64,000 nucleotides of DNA. Origin: Bacteroidales bacterium (lineage in GTDB: Bacteria; Bacteroidota; Bacteroidia; Bacteroidales; UBA10428). The stretch lies in assembly GCA_016931575.1 (NCBI GenBank), contig JAFGEO010000079.1:1-64000 (forward strand), written 5' to 3'. The translations under genes were made by a program, and so were the position numbers. Positions 25,526 through 33,965 of this stretch are shown here, in pieces. Numbering within the stretch: the stretch's first letter is position 1; every line of letters begins with the position of its first letter. The notes under the pieces were generated by a model, which was given only the letters and a program-made list of their open reading frames with translations, was not told where the DNA came from and did no database searches.

Positions 25526-25927
25526 ATGATGGAAGAAGGTAAAGAAAAAAAGGATGGTATAGACAACTCAGACCGTGAAGAAATTTTTTCACAGGCTGTG
25601 AGGGCAGGGAAGAGAACCTATTTTTTCGATGTAAAAGCTACCCGAAGAAATGATTACTACCTGACGATTACTGAGAGCAAAAAGCGTTATCACAAAGACG
25701 GAAGATTCTTTTATGAGAAGCACAAGATCTTTCTTTACAAGGAAGATTTCGAAAAATTCGCTGATGGATTACAGGAAGCCATTCAGTACATTGAGGACAA
25801 CCGCCCGGAAGAATTACTCGATGAAATAATTGAGGAAAGGCAAGTTGGCCGCTCTTATACCGATGTGGAGTTTGAAGACCTTGAAAAGGTTGAAGCTGCT
25901 TCTGCTGCTGCCGAAGACGAAGATTAA
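25526..25927 (+). CDS. PUR-alpha-like DNA/RNA-binding protein (DUF3276, BpuR family)
   Basis: A 133-residue protein of the PUR family (DUF3276), found in Bacteroidota and spirochaetes. Members bind single-stranded nucleic acid, and the Borrelia protein BpuR is a regulator. The PUR repeat occupies residues about 20-90 (GKRTYFFDVKATRRNDYYLT, ITESKKRYHKDGRFFYEKHK, IFLYKEDFEKFADGL). The C-terminal 40 residues are acidic and low in complexity (EAASAAAEDED). Targets in this organism are unknown; an abundant nucleoid or RNA-binding role is inferred. Confidence 0.88.
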   Translation: MMEEGKEKKDGIDNSDREEIFSQAVRAGKRTYFFDVKATRRNDYYLTITESKKRYHKDGRFFYEKHKIFLYKEDFEKFADGLQEAIQYIEDNRPEELLDEIIEERQVGRSYTDVEFEDLEKVEAASAAAEDED

Positions 25928-26092
25928 TTATCTGGATATCATACCAGAAAGGGGCATGTTTTGCCCATATCGTATTTTTTCATGTTATCTTCGCTACCTA
26001 CAGCTTTATCCCTGCGTGCTTCGATTTTGAGATATGCTCTCAGAAGCTGGCAGGATCTGAAGTGAAACATTCACCAGTGAGTTTATTAATTC

Positions 26093-26821
26093 TCAGATTA
26101 TATTGTTAAGGGCAAGTAGCTCCTGGATCTCATCCATGTCCAGGACTTTGATATTGGTAATAATGTAATCATCGAACAGAAAACCGCCAAATTCGTTGCA
26201 TTCCTTCACGATTTTGTTAAATAGATCCTGAACAGGAACGTGCAGAGGGATCACCGTGGTAAATGAAGCAAAACCTTCCTCAAAGATAATTTCTTCCACT
26301 TCAGCACCATTTCGTTTGAATGCATAATTCAACTCACTGAGAATGATTTTCTTTTGCAGCTTGGTGATGGGGGAGCCATCGTCGGTGAAAAATACTATAA
26401 AATACCTGAGTTTATTGCCCTTGCCTCCCAGGCCGGTGGTGATCAGAGCTTTGTTTTCGTTCAGCAACGTGCTTTCAAGGCGCATCCGGTTTTCGAGTAG
26501 CGCCAGGTAGGCCCAGTCGTAAAGTTTATTATTGGGCCTTTTGAGGTATTTTTCAATCGTTCTGTATGCTTCAACATTCTTCAGACTGGCTAGCTGGACC
26601 AGCAGGACTTTTTTCTCATCGGTTGAGATCTGTTCATCAAAAATCAAATCCTTTTTCCGGATTATTTCATCATCGCTTAACTGGCTCTCAAGGTTTTTTG
26701 AATACTCAAAATATTCCAGCTGGATATCATTATCAATCTGCTGATCGACAAGGCTGATGCTGTCTTCATCAATCTGAAGGTATTCGCTTAGCAGGTCGTA
26801 TAGGGTATCAGTCGCTCTCAC
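26093..26821 (-). CDS. Conserved hypothetical protein with HEAT-like N-terminal half
   Basis: I do not recognise a named family. The 242 residues begin at a GTG (ATG is absent nearby). Residues about 60-115 resemble one or two HEAT/armadillo-like helical pairs (KVLLVQLASLKNVEAYRTIE, LYDWAYLALLENRMRLES). The second half is an alpha/beta domain with LRYFIVFFTDDGSPITKLQK and FASFTTVIPLHVPVQDLFNK, and no catalytic motif stands out. No signal peptide or membrane helix, so cytoplasmic. It is divergent from feoB, with 169 bp between them. Confidence 0.6.
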   Translation of the reverse strand: MRATDTLYDLLSEYLQIDEDSISLVDQQIDNDIQLEYFEYSKNLESQLSDDEIIRKKDLIFDEQISTDEKKVLLVQLASLKNVEAYRTIEKYLKRPNNKLYDWAYLALLENRMRLESTLLNENKALITTGLGGKGNKLRYFIVFFTDDGSPITKLQKKIILSELNYAFKRNGAEVEEIIFEEGFASFTTVIPLHVPVQDLFNKIVKECNEFGGFLFDDYIITNIKVLDMDEIQELLALNNII

Positions 26822-26990
26822 AATTGTTGATATTCAAGATTTTGTAAATAACTAATATAGAAAAAACTGAAACGAATCACAATTTATTTTTGATAATATT
26901 CCTCATTTATTTTAATAACTCAAATCCCCATTTCTTGGTATAGGAAACCATAAAAATAAAGTATAAACTTGCTGCTGAAATTCAACAGTT

Positions 26991-29477
26991 ATGCAACTTT
27001 CAGAATTAAGGACGGGAACAGAGGGGGTCATCTGCAAAATCAGGGGTAGGGGAGCATTCAGGCGCAGGATAATGGAAATGGGGTTTGTTAAAGGTAAGAC
27101 TGTAAGGGTAATAAAGAACGCTCCGCTGAAAGATCCTATTGAATATGAGCTTTTGGGATACAGAGTATCATTGCGTAAATCCGAAGCCGAACTTATTGAG
27201 GTCAGACAGGATGTCATGACTGAAGAGACGAAAGTGAAAGATATTTTTTTTCGAAATGAGCGATCCGAACGAATCCTGGCACCCTTATTGGGAAATTCAA
27301 TCAATGTGGCTTTTGTCGGAAATCCAAATGCAGGAAAAACATCCATATTTAATTTTACCTCGCGGTCAAATGAGCATACCGGAAACTACTCCGGGGTGAC
27401 CATTGATTCCAAGACTGCTGTACTGAAAAAATTCGGGCATACCTATCACATCACCGACTTACCGGGGACATACTCTTTATCGGCCTATTCTCCGGAGGAA
27501 CTTTTTGTCAGGGAGTACATTACTGATAAAATACCGGATGTAGTTGTAAATGTGGTCGATGCATCAAACCTCGAAAGAAACCTGTACCTGACAACCCAGC
27601 TCATTGACATGGATATTCGCGTAGTTCTGGCGTTTAATATGTACGATGAGCTTGAGAAGCGCGATGATCTCCTCGACCGCGAAATGCTTTCAAAATTATT
27701 GGGCATTCCCATTGTGCCCACGGTAGGTTCGAAGGGAAAAGGGATTGACGATCTCCTTAAAAAAATCGCAGGAGTATTTAACGATACAGACAGTTACACA
27801 CGCCATATCCATATCAATTACGGACAGGAAATAGAAGCTTCCATTGCCAGGATCCAGGATTTGATAAAGGTTCCTGAAAACTTTAAAATAACTGACAGGG
27901 TTTCTTCCCGCTTTATTGCGATTAAATTGCTGGAAAAAGATCGCCATGTGGCCCAGTACATTGATTCTGCACCCAATCATGATGAGATCCTTGCCCTTGC
28001 AGAAAAGGAACGTAAACGCGTGGAAAACCTGATAGGCGAAGATATGGCATCGCTGCTGACCGAAAAGCGCTACGGTTTTATCAGCGGCGCGCTGCATGAA
28101 ACATTTGAAAGGAATAAGCAGTACGAGGTCAGGACATCGGAGATCCTCGACAGCTTGCTGACCCATAAACTTTTTGGCTTTCCTTTCTTTATCTTTTTTA
28201 TGTGGCTGATGTTTACAGCAACCTTTAAATTGGGGGCATATCCCCAGGGATGGATAGAAAGCGGGGTGTTGGAGCTAAACAAACTGCTTCATGATATCAT
28301 GCCAGAGGGTTCCCTGCGTGACCTGCTCACCGAGGGGATTATAGGTGGGGTCGGGGGCGTAATCGTTTTCCTGCCTAATATTCTGATCCTGTTCCTTTTT
28401 ATTTCATTTATGGAAGATTCGGGATACATGGCCCGCGCGGTATTTATCATGGATAAGCTGATGCATAAAATTGGCCTGCATGGTAAGTCCTTTATTCCCC
28501 TCATTATGGGATTTGGATGCAATGTGCCGGCCATTATGGCTACCCGTACCATTGAGGACAGGAATAACCGCATTCTGACGATCCTGATTAATCCCTTTAT
28601 GTCCTGCTCGGCACGTTTACCGGTTTACCTTCTTTTGATCGGGGCCATTTTCCCGGCATATCAGGGAACCATTCTCTTTGGACTGTACTTTTTGGGCATT
28701 CTTATAGCTATTGGGGTAGCGATCCTGTTCAAGAAGCTCGTATTCAAGACCGAAGGGACCCCTTTTGTGATGGAACTGCCTCCATACCGTTTGCCTACAC
28801 TGCGATCCTCTACCAAGCATATGTGGGGCAAGGGCTCGCAGTACCTGAAAAAAATGGGAGGGGTAATCCTCCTTGCTTCCATTCTCCTGTGGGCTTTGGG
28901 GTACTTCCCCAGACCAAAGGATGAGCCTGCCGGGGAAGAGACTACTGAAATTATGCTGACTGTCAGCACGAACCCTGATGCGTCCAATCGCAGTCAAAAC
29001 GTACAACTTGACCAGGAGGCTGATCCGGGGATTGAACAGTTGGAAAATTCGTATATAGCACGTATCGGAAAATTTATCGAACCGGCAATCCGCCCCCTGG
29101 GCTTTGACTGGAAGATGGGGGTGAGCCTGTTGGCCGGTATTGCTGCCAAAGAGGTTGTTGTCAGCACACTGGGTGTGATGTACCACGAAGATGTTGAAGA
29201 AGACGGGGAGGAACTTTATTTGGCACAAAAGCTGAGATCCGAGAAGTATGTTAAAGGGCCTTACCAGGGGGAGCTCGTGTTCAATCCCCTGGCTACCTTG
29301 TCCTTTCTGGTCTTCGTGCTGATCTATTTCCCATGCATCGCTGTTTTTGCAGCCGTGAGGAAAGAAACCGGGAATATTGGCTGGGCTTTTCTGATGATCG
29401 GATACACAACAGTGCTTGCCTACCTGGTATCGCTGATGATCTTTCAGACAGGAAAATTGTTTACTATACTATTATGA
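26991..29477 (+). CDS. feoB: Ferrous iron transport protein, FeoA-FeoB fusion
   Basis: FeoB imports Fe2+ across the inner membrane using a cytoplasmic G domain. The 828-residue product starts with a FeoA-type SH3-like domain (residues 1-75, including GAFRRRIMEMGFVKGKTVRV), then the GTPase: G1 GNPNAGKTS at 110-118, G3 DLPGTYSLSAYSPEE from 156, G4 NMYD. The membrane part has the two gate repeats (SFMEDSGYMARAVFIMD, FGCNVPAIMATRTIED, SCSARLPVYLLLIGA). The FeoA fusion is a known Bacteroidota arrangement. A small Cys-containing FeoB partner gene follows 7 bp later. Fur regulation is likely by family but I see no clear Fur box. Confidence 0.95.
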   Translation: MQLSELRTGTEGVICKIRGRGAFRRRIMEMGFVKGKTVRVIKNAPLKDPIEYELLGYRVSLRKSEAELIEVRQDVMTEETKVKDIFFRNERSERILAPLLGNSINVAFVGNPNAGKTSIFNFTSRSNEHTGNYSGVTIDSKTAVLKKFGHTYHITDLPGTYSLSAYSPEELFVREYITDKIPDVVVNVVDASNLERNLYLTTQLIDMDIRVVLAFNMYDELEKRDDLLDREMLSKLLGIPIVPTVGSKGKGIDDLLKKIAGVFNDTDSYTRHIHINYGQEIEASIARIQDLIKVPENFKITDRVSSRFIAIKLLEKDRHVAQYIDSAPNHDEILALAEKERKRVENLIGEDMASLLTEKRYGFISGALHETFERNKQYEVRTSEILDSLLTHKLFGFPFFIFFMWLMFTATFKLGAYPQGWIESGVLELNKLLHDIMPEGSLRDLLTEGIIGGVGGVIVFLPNILILFLFISFMEDSGYMARAVFIMDKLMHKIGLHGKSFIPLIMGFGCNVPAIMATRTIEDRNNRILTILINPFMSCSARLPVYLLLIGAIFPAYQGTILFGLYFLGILIAIGVAILFKKLVFKTEGTPFVMELPPYRLPTLRSSTKHMWGKGSQYLKKMGGVILLASILLWALGYFPRPKDEPAGEETTEIMLTVSTNPDASNRSQNVQLDQEADPGIEQLENSYIARIGKFIEPAIRPLGFDWKMGVSLLAGIAAKEVVVSTLGVMYHEDVEEDGEELYLAQKLRSEKYVKGPYQGELVFNPLATLSFLVFVLIYFPCIAVFAAVRKETGNIGWAFLMIGYTTVLAYLVSLMIFQTGKLFTILL

Positions 29478-29484
29478 AAAAGCT

Positions 29485-29673
29485 ATGATACAGGATATAG
29501 TGGTATACATAATTATTGTACTGGCGCTGGTTCGGGTTGTTTACCAGGTAATTAGCTCTTTTTCCCGCAAGGACAGCGCCTCAGCAGCATGTTCCGGCTG
29601 CGCAGGGTACAATACAAAAGCAGGTAAGCTGAAGCACAGGCATCTACAGGTGAATGAACTGCACAGGTATTAA
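29485..29673 (+). CDS. FeoB-associated Cys-rich membrane protein
   Basis: A 62-residue protein with an N-terminal membrane helix (DIVVYIIIVLALVRVVYQVI) and a short cytoplasmic tail containing ACSGCAGY, the CxxC signature of FeoB-associated small proteins. It starts 7 bp after the feoB stop and is almost surely co-transcribed. The cysteines are thought to assist iron handling at FeoB; this is family-level knowledge, not shown here. Confidence 0.88.
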   Translation: MIQDIVVYIIIVLALVRVVYQVISSFSRKDSASAACSGCAGYNTKAGKLKHRHLQVNELHRY

Positions 29674-29739
29674 GCTTTACTTTAAGTATTCGTAATATCT
29701 CACAAAAAATCAAAGATTAATCAAGTTCGTTTTTTTTTC

Positions 29740-29747
29740 TATATTTG
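29740..29747 (+). promoter_or_regulatory. -7 promoter box for the sigma factor gene
   Basis: Exact TATATTTG within a T-rich stretch, about 90 bp before the preferred GTG start of the sigma factor. It suggests housekeeping rather than self-dependent transcription. Confidence 0.5.
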
Positions 29748-29836
29748 AAATGGGTTTTCAAAGATGTTTCGTTTGACAGACCGGATAAGTGCGACTGTCA
29801 TTTTTATGCATTTTCATTACGAAACATATACACATA

Positions 29837-30418
29837 GTGAAAAAACTAACTTTAGGGCAAATCGTCGAAGGTATCCGAAAGCGGGATAATGCTGTCCTGT
29901 CGGTTATCTATAAGGAAATCTTTCCCGTTGTCCGATACTATGTGATGGCCAATGGCGGAACCCAGGAAGACGCTAAGGACGTGTTCCAGGAATCCATGAT
30001 CATCGTTTTCAGGAAAATATCAAGGGACTCGGTTGAAATTACTACCGGCTTCGAAGCTTATCTCTATGGAATTGCCAGAATGGTGTGGCTTAAAATCCTA
30101 AGAAACAGGGATATTCATGACCGTAACATCGTTAAGCTCGAAGAACCCGAGGTGGGCTATTATGAGAATGATGAGCTGATGGAGGAGGACCTGGAAATGC
30201 GCTTGTTCAGAAAGTATTTCCTTAAACTGGGTAAGGAATGCCAGGATCTCCTTACAATGATCTCTGAGGAAGTTCCCTATGAGACGATCGCTAAGCAAAT
30301 GGGATATAAGAATGAGAAAGTTGTCCGGAACAAGAAATATAAATGCAAGGAAGTCCTGATGAAGATGATAAAGTCGGATCGGGAGTATCAGAAGATTGCC
30401 GCCAGGCTTAAAAAGTAA
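29837..30418 (+). CDS. ECF-like sigma-70 family RNA polymerase sigma factor
   Basis: A sigma factor with regions 2 and 4 only. Region 2 includes EDAKDVFQESMIIVFRKI (core and -10 binding), with YLYGIARMVWLKILR after it; region 4 is the helix-turn-helix EVPYETIAKQMGYKNEKVVR near the C terminus. I prefer the GTG at 29837 (VKKLTLGQIVEGIRKR, 193 residues), where conserved sequence begins; a longer frame from a GTG at 29789 would add 16 residues that read like non-coding text. The stop overlaps the CHAT gene, on the other strand, by 11 bp. No classical anti-sigma is adjacent, but an anti-sigma-like TPR protein lies 3.5 kb downstream. Confidence 0.82.
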   Translation: MKKLTLGQIVEGIRKRDNAVLSVIYKEIFPVVRYYVMANGGTQEDAKDVFQESMIIVFRKISRDSVEITTGFEAYLYGIARMVWLKILRNRDIHDRNIVKLEEPEVGYYENDELMEEDLEMRLFRKYFLKLGKECQDLLTMISEEVPYETIAKQMGYKNEKVVRNKKYKCKEVLMKMIKSDREYQKIAARLKK

Positions 30419-33242
30419 GCTTTCTTCTTTTTCGGATGTACCAGGCAATTCCTGCAAGGGCTGCGAGGAAAAGAGCCGATATTCCCAGTATCCACCAATT
30501 TGAGTCCTCAGGTTCTTCAGTATAAAGCGGGTCAGGATTGCCCACTACTGAAAATGCAGACCAGAAGAAGGGATGCGAAGCTTCAGGCAGGCATTCCTTC
30601 AGGTACTTGAGCTTAGCCAGACGCAAGGCTTCAGACTTGGACTTACCCTTTCTTAATTGTGCATAAAACTCGACCATCAGGAGGGATCCCGACAAATCTT
30701 CAACTTCCCACATGGTCATTACCATGCTGGGGGTACCTGCGTATGCGAATCCCCTTGCCAGACTAAGGACACCTTCCCCTTTACTGTATTCACCCTCGCC
30801 GGTACTGCAAGCGCTGAGAACTACCATCCGGGCATTCAGGTCAAGCCCGAATACCTCATAAGTGTTTAGCAATCCGTCATGCAGACTGTCTGGTTCCGGG
30901 GCAAAAATCAACTTGGAATAAAGCGGGTTCTTATTATCCAGGATCGCGTGCATCGCCAGGTGGATGATATCGTATTGTGCAACTTTTTCGCGGAAGGTCT
31001 TCTCGGTGGCACTGAACCTGGAGAAAACATCAGCCTTCATGGTTTTCTTAAGCATCTTGGCTTCGTTCAGTGCCCCGGGGATGGGATTGAGCTTAAGGTT
31101 TAATTCGAGGGCGGAACGTTGTGTATATTTCTCCCGCTGAACCTCTTCGGGTAATAATCCATACGAGGGAGCAAAGGCCAGCAGCTTGTTGACATTTTTC
31201 CTTGGCCGCTGTTCAATGCCCTTAATATACAGAGTTGAAGAAAAGGCATAGGAGATATTGTAATCAAGCAGCAGGTAATCGAGGTTTTTATAGCTTGTGT
31301 ATCCGTTAGCAGAGGGCATGCTGCGGATGAGTGTCTCAAAGGGCAGGTAGGAGAGTACATCATCCGGAACTACGATCAGGTGGGTGGCTTTAAGCTTGCT
31401 GGCAAAGGGTTCAATCAATAATTGATACAGGTAATGGCTCTGTTCGCAGAACAAGCTGAAATCTTTTCCCGACTGCCGGCTGAAATCAAAATGATGAAAA
31501 TTATCCAGGTATGCCCGGACGATAGTATCAAATTCCCCTGGGACCATCTGTGCACAGTAGTCTATGGAATTTCCCGTGATACAAAAGGTGTGGAGCGCTG
31601 TATCGGTCAGGTTATACTGAAGCACAGCATACTCATTTCCCAGGTGTTTTTGTAAGTCTGCAATCCCGGAAACGCTGGGGTCATACTTCAGTTGATGGTA
31701 CTTTGGGAATTCCTTTTCAAACAGATCGACAAGCCTGGTATACTGTTTGAAGGCTTCAAAATAGCGGGATTCCCATTCGGCAAGCCTGAGGCTGTCCGGA
31801 ACTCCCTTTTGCTTTTCCTCATAGATACTGGCCTTATATAATCCCAAACGGGTATCCAGGTCCTTTTCCTTCCTCAGCAGGGAATCCGGTATTCCTCCAA
31901 GGTCTTTGGCATTTAGTTCACGCAGGGTGGAGAGCAGGATGGCTGATTTTGAGCGTTCCGACACGTTGAAAGCCTTGCGGATCAGGTCAACTCTGTCCAG
32001 CTGGTCATAACTCAATGCAATCAGATCCAGGCTGTTATTAAATATCTCGTACTGGTAGCTGGCAATTCTGATCTTACTTTCATAGTGAAGTTTGCTGTTA
32101 CGCAGGCTTTCTATGATTTCCAGTGCGAGCAGATCGCACTCCAGGGCTTCTGAAAGATAGTTGGCATCCCCGCTGCCTGAGAAAAGTTCAAGGAAGCATT
32201 TGCTTTTCGATTTGAGAATGGTAATGGAAATTAATTGATCGTCAATAATTTCCAGTTTCGGGTTGTCAAATACATCCTGGGGGGAAAATTTCGGGGATGC
32301 GACCGTAAGTGCTTCCTGATAATAGCTTAGGGCTTCCTGGTATTTCGCTTGTTTGAGTAATAAAGAGCCGTAGCTGTCCAGTACGTATGCTTTTGAGAAT
32401 AAGCCCTCTGTGTCTGTCTTTTTATAGATTGACAGGGCATACTCGAGATATTGCTTTGCTTTCTCCAGTTCTCCGGTTTTGATATAATCCATCCCCAGAT
32501 TGTTATAGGTAAGCGCTATACTTTTGGTGCTCGCGTCGGGGTCTTTTTTCAGCTCAGTTAAAGCACTCTCCTGGAGCATAATGCTTTTCTGCAGATCTCC
32601 CCTTTTGGCATAAATATCCGCCATGCCCGACAGAATTGAGTAGCGTAAGAAATGATTCCCTGTCAGGTCGGCATACTTTAAATTCTGGGTATAATAGGAG
32701 AGGGCGAGGTCATAATTCTCCTGATACCATTCATTTTCTGCTATTCTGTATATTAGGGCGGCTACCCGTGCAACCGGAGGATCGCTGGTTGCCGAATAGA
32801 TTTGCCGGGCCTTTTTCAGCGCAATGCCCGCCTGGAGGTGATCCCCCAGGTTGATATAGGTCCTTCCCATGTAGGTGTATAAATGGGCTAAAATTAACGG
32901 ATCGCAGTCCGGACAGTTTTTGTGATTCCTTTCAGCCTCTTGTAAATAATAAAGGGATGAGTCGTACTCCCAGGTTTGGATATGCCCTATTGCGAGGTTG
33001 ACGTAGCTACTGACCATCTCGGAAGAATTTTCCGGATACAGCCTTTTCCGGATCCCATGGATCTTTCGGATGAGGCGAAGCGATTCCTCCTGATCTCCCC
33101 TTGCCATCGAATTTTTTGCCGACTCCAGCAGGGTCTGTATGGAATCCTGAGGTGAGGTTTGCGAATGCAAGGGAATGGTTCTTCCAGCCCCGAAAAGCAG
33201 GATTAAAAAAAGGGCGCGCATGAAAGTTCCGGTTCGGGTCAT
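30408..33242 (-). CDS. Exported TPR-CHAT protease-like protein with C-terminal membrane anchor
   Basis: A 944-residue protein with a signal peptide (FMRALFLILLFGAGRTIPLH), so the bulk should be periplasmic. An alternative start at residue 8 gives the same signal. Residues about 30-360 are tandem TPRs (for example LYYLQEAERNHKNC, ALTYNNLGMDYIKTGELEKA). Residues about 600-905 are a CHAT domain, a caspase-like fold with catalytic H765 (HLAMHAILDN) and C812 (VVLSACSTGEGE). A membrane helix at about 916-936 (WWILGISALFLAALAGIAWY) precedes a basic cytoplasmic tail (RKRRKLTF). CHAT proteins cleave partner proteins. Its neighbours suggest the anti-sigma-like protein as a possible substrate, which is inference. 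Confidence 0.85.
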   Translation of the reverse strand: MTRTGTFMRALFLILLFGAGRTIPLHSQTSPQDSIQTLLESAKNSMARGDQEESLRLIRKIHGIRKRLYPENSSEMVSSYVNLAIGHIQTWEYDSSLYYLQEAERNHKNCPDCDPLILAHLYTYMGRTYINLGDHLQAGIALKKARQIYSATSDPPVARVAALIYRIAENEWYQENYDLALSYYTQNLKYADLTGNHFLRYSILSGMADIYAKRGDLQKSIMLQESALTELKKDPDASTKSIALTYNNLGMDYIKTGELEKAKQYLEYALSIYKKTDTEGLFSKAYVLDSYGSLLLKQAKYQEALSYYQEALTVASPKFSPQDVFDNPKLEIIDDQLISITILKSKSKCFLELFSGSGDANYLSEALECDLLALEIIESLRNSKLHYESKIRIASYQYEIFNNSLDLIALSYDQLDRVDLIRKAFNVSERSKSAILLSTLRELNAKDLGGIPDSLLRKEKDLDTRLGLYKASIYEEKQKGVPDSLRLAEWESRYFEAFKQYTRLVDLFEKEFPKYHQLKYDPSVSGIADLQKHLGNEYAVLQYNLTDTALHTFCITGNSIDYCAQMVPGEFDTIVRAYLDNFHHFDFSRQSGKDFSLFCEQSHYLYQLLIEPFASKLKATHLIVVPDDVLSYLPFETLIRSMPSANGYTSYKNLDYLLLDYNISYAFSSTLYIKGIEQRPRKNVNKLLAFAPSYGLLPEEVQREKYTQRSALELNLKLNPIPGALNEAKMLKKTMKADVFSRFSATEKTFREKVAQYDIIHLAMHAILDNKNPLYSKLIFAPEPDSLHDGLLNTYEVFGLDLNARMVVLSACSTGEGEYSKGEGVLSLARGFAYAGTPSMVMTMWEVEDLSGSLLMVEFYAQLRKGKSKSEALRLAKLKYLKECLPEASHPFFWSAFSVVGNPDPLYTEEPEDSNWWILGISALFLAALAGIAWYIRKRRKLTF

Positions 33243-33376
33243 GAGTATCGGGGCTCGGAGCCTCTAAAATAGAAAATTTCATCAAAATTTTCACATCTGT
33301 AAGTAGTTGAAAAACAATATGATGTAATTTTTTTTAAAAAAAGTTGCAAAAAAGCGGGGACATTTTGGGGGGAAGT

Positions 33377-33397
33377 GGAACATATATATACAACATC
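33377..33397 (+). promoter_or_regulatory. Candidate ECF-type promoter of the leader peptide gene
   Basis: GGAAC at 33377-33381 is followed 14 nt later by TC at 33396-33397, in the arrangement of ECF promoters (-35 GGAAC, -10 GTC-like). The predicted start leaves about 10 nt before the peptide ATG. No exact housekeeping TAnnTTTG box is present here. Match by eye only. Confidence 0.35.
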
Positions 33398-33413
33398 TTT
33401 AAACCCCGAGAAA

Positions 33414-33560
33414 ATGAAAAACGCTAAAAGAACAGTTTTAAAAATGAATAATGAATTATTCGCTAACCAGGAATTAAGTTATAACGACATGCTGGCTGTC
33501 AGAGGTGGTGAAAAAGGAAAAGACGATCAGGGAGGTGAAGCCAGTGACGGCCTGACTTAA
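33414..33560 (+). CDS. Double-glycine leader peptide (putative C39-processed export substrate)
   Basis: A 48-residue peptide from the ATG at 33414. An upstream in-frame ATG at 33375 exists, but the region between resembles a promoter. The leader LFANQELSYNDMLAVRGG has the double-glycine motif (G31-G32) with hydrophobic residues at the usual positions (L21, M26-L27, V29) recognised by C39 peptidases. Cleavage would leave a 16-residue core, EKGKDDQGGEASDGLT, without Cys and very hydrophilic. An ABC exporter with an intact C39 domain is encoded 2.3 kb downstream on the same strand. No modification enzyme is adjacent, so an unmodified signal or toxin is as likely as a RiPP. Confidence 0.7.
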   Translation: MKNAKRTVLKMNNELFANQELSYNDMLAVRGGEKGKDDQGGEASDGLT

Positions 33561-33602
33561 AAATTGTAGAAGACACAAGAGATAAATTAAAATATAAAAA
33601 GC

Positions 33603-33699
33603 AAAAAAAGGATCCCCAGGCGAGATAAATAATGGTTTATACGGCACACAATCTCTATTCCTATCCTTTTCAGGATTTTGTCTCGCCTCCTTTTTTTTT
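33603..33699 (+). terminator. Long hairpin with T-run after the leader peptide gene
   Basis: AAAAAAAGG (33603-33611) and AGGCGAGA (33618-33625) pair with TCTCGCCT (33681-33688) and CCTTTTTTT (33689-33697), with a 55-nt loop and a run of nine T. Only 42 bp after the peptide stop, it likely ends or attenuates that transcript and so uncouples the abundant small peptide from the transporter genes. Confidence 0.7.
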
Positions 33700-33965
33700 A
33701 AAACATTACGGGTCATGATGGCCTGTTGAATCAGAGTTGATCTGCCGTAGTCCGGCAGGTTTATGGTAACGGACTGTAAACGGACATTTACCGGCGTGTA
33801 GCCGGGTTATATTGAAGAAGCGTTAAAATATATAAGCTTGTACACCTGGATTTAAAAAACTTCGACAGGAAGAGCGGGAGAGGTATATCCTGTTTATCCG
33901 GAGAAGAATATCGAAAAGGTAGTTGATACTACCCATATAAAGAATATTAAATAATTTTTTATACT
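33700..33965. other. Structured intergenic region before the anti-sigma-like gene
   Basis: No gene is convincing. Three perfect small hairpins follow each other: CTGCCG-TAGTC-CGGCAG (33742-33758), CCGGC-GTGTA-GCCGG (33791-33805) and GGTAGT-TGAT-ACTACC (33918-33933). The first two share GC-rich stems with 5-nt loops. They could belong to a structured leader RNA or be operator sites. No exact promoter box was identified. Confidence 0.4.

Noticed and set aside
33632..33718. A 28-codon frame (MVYTAHNLYSYPFQDF...) within the hairpin after the leader peptide
   Set aside because: It runs through the terminator stem and T-run, ends in FFLKHYGS from that poly-T, and has no double-glycine or secretion signal.
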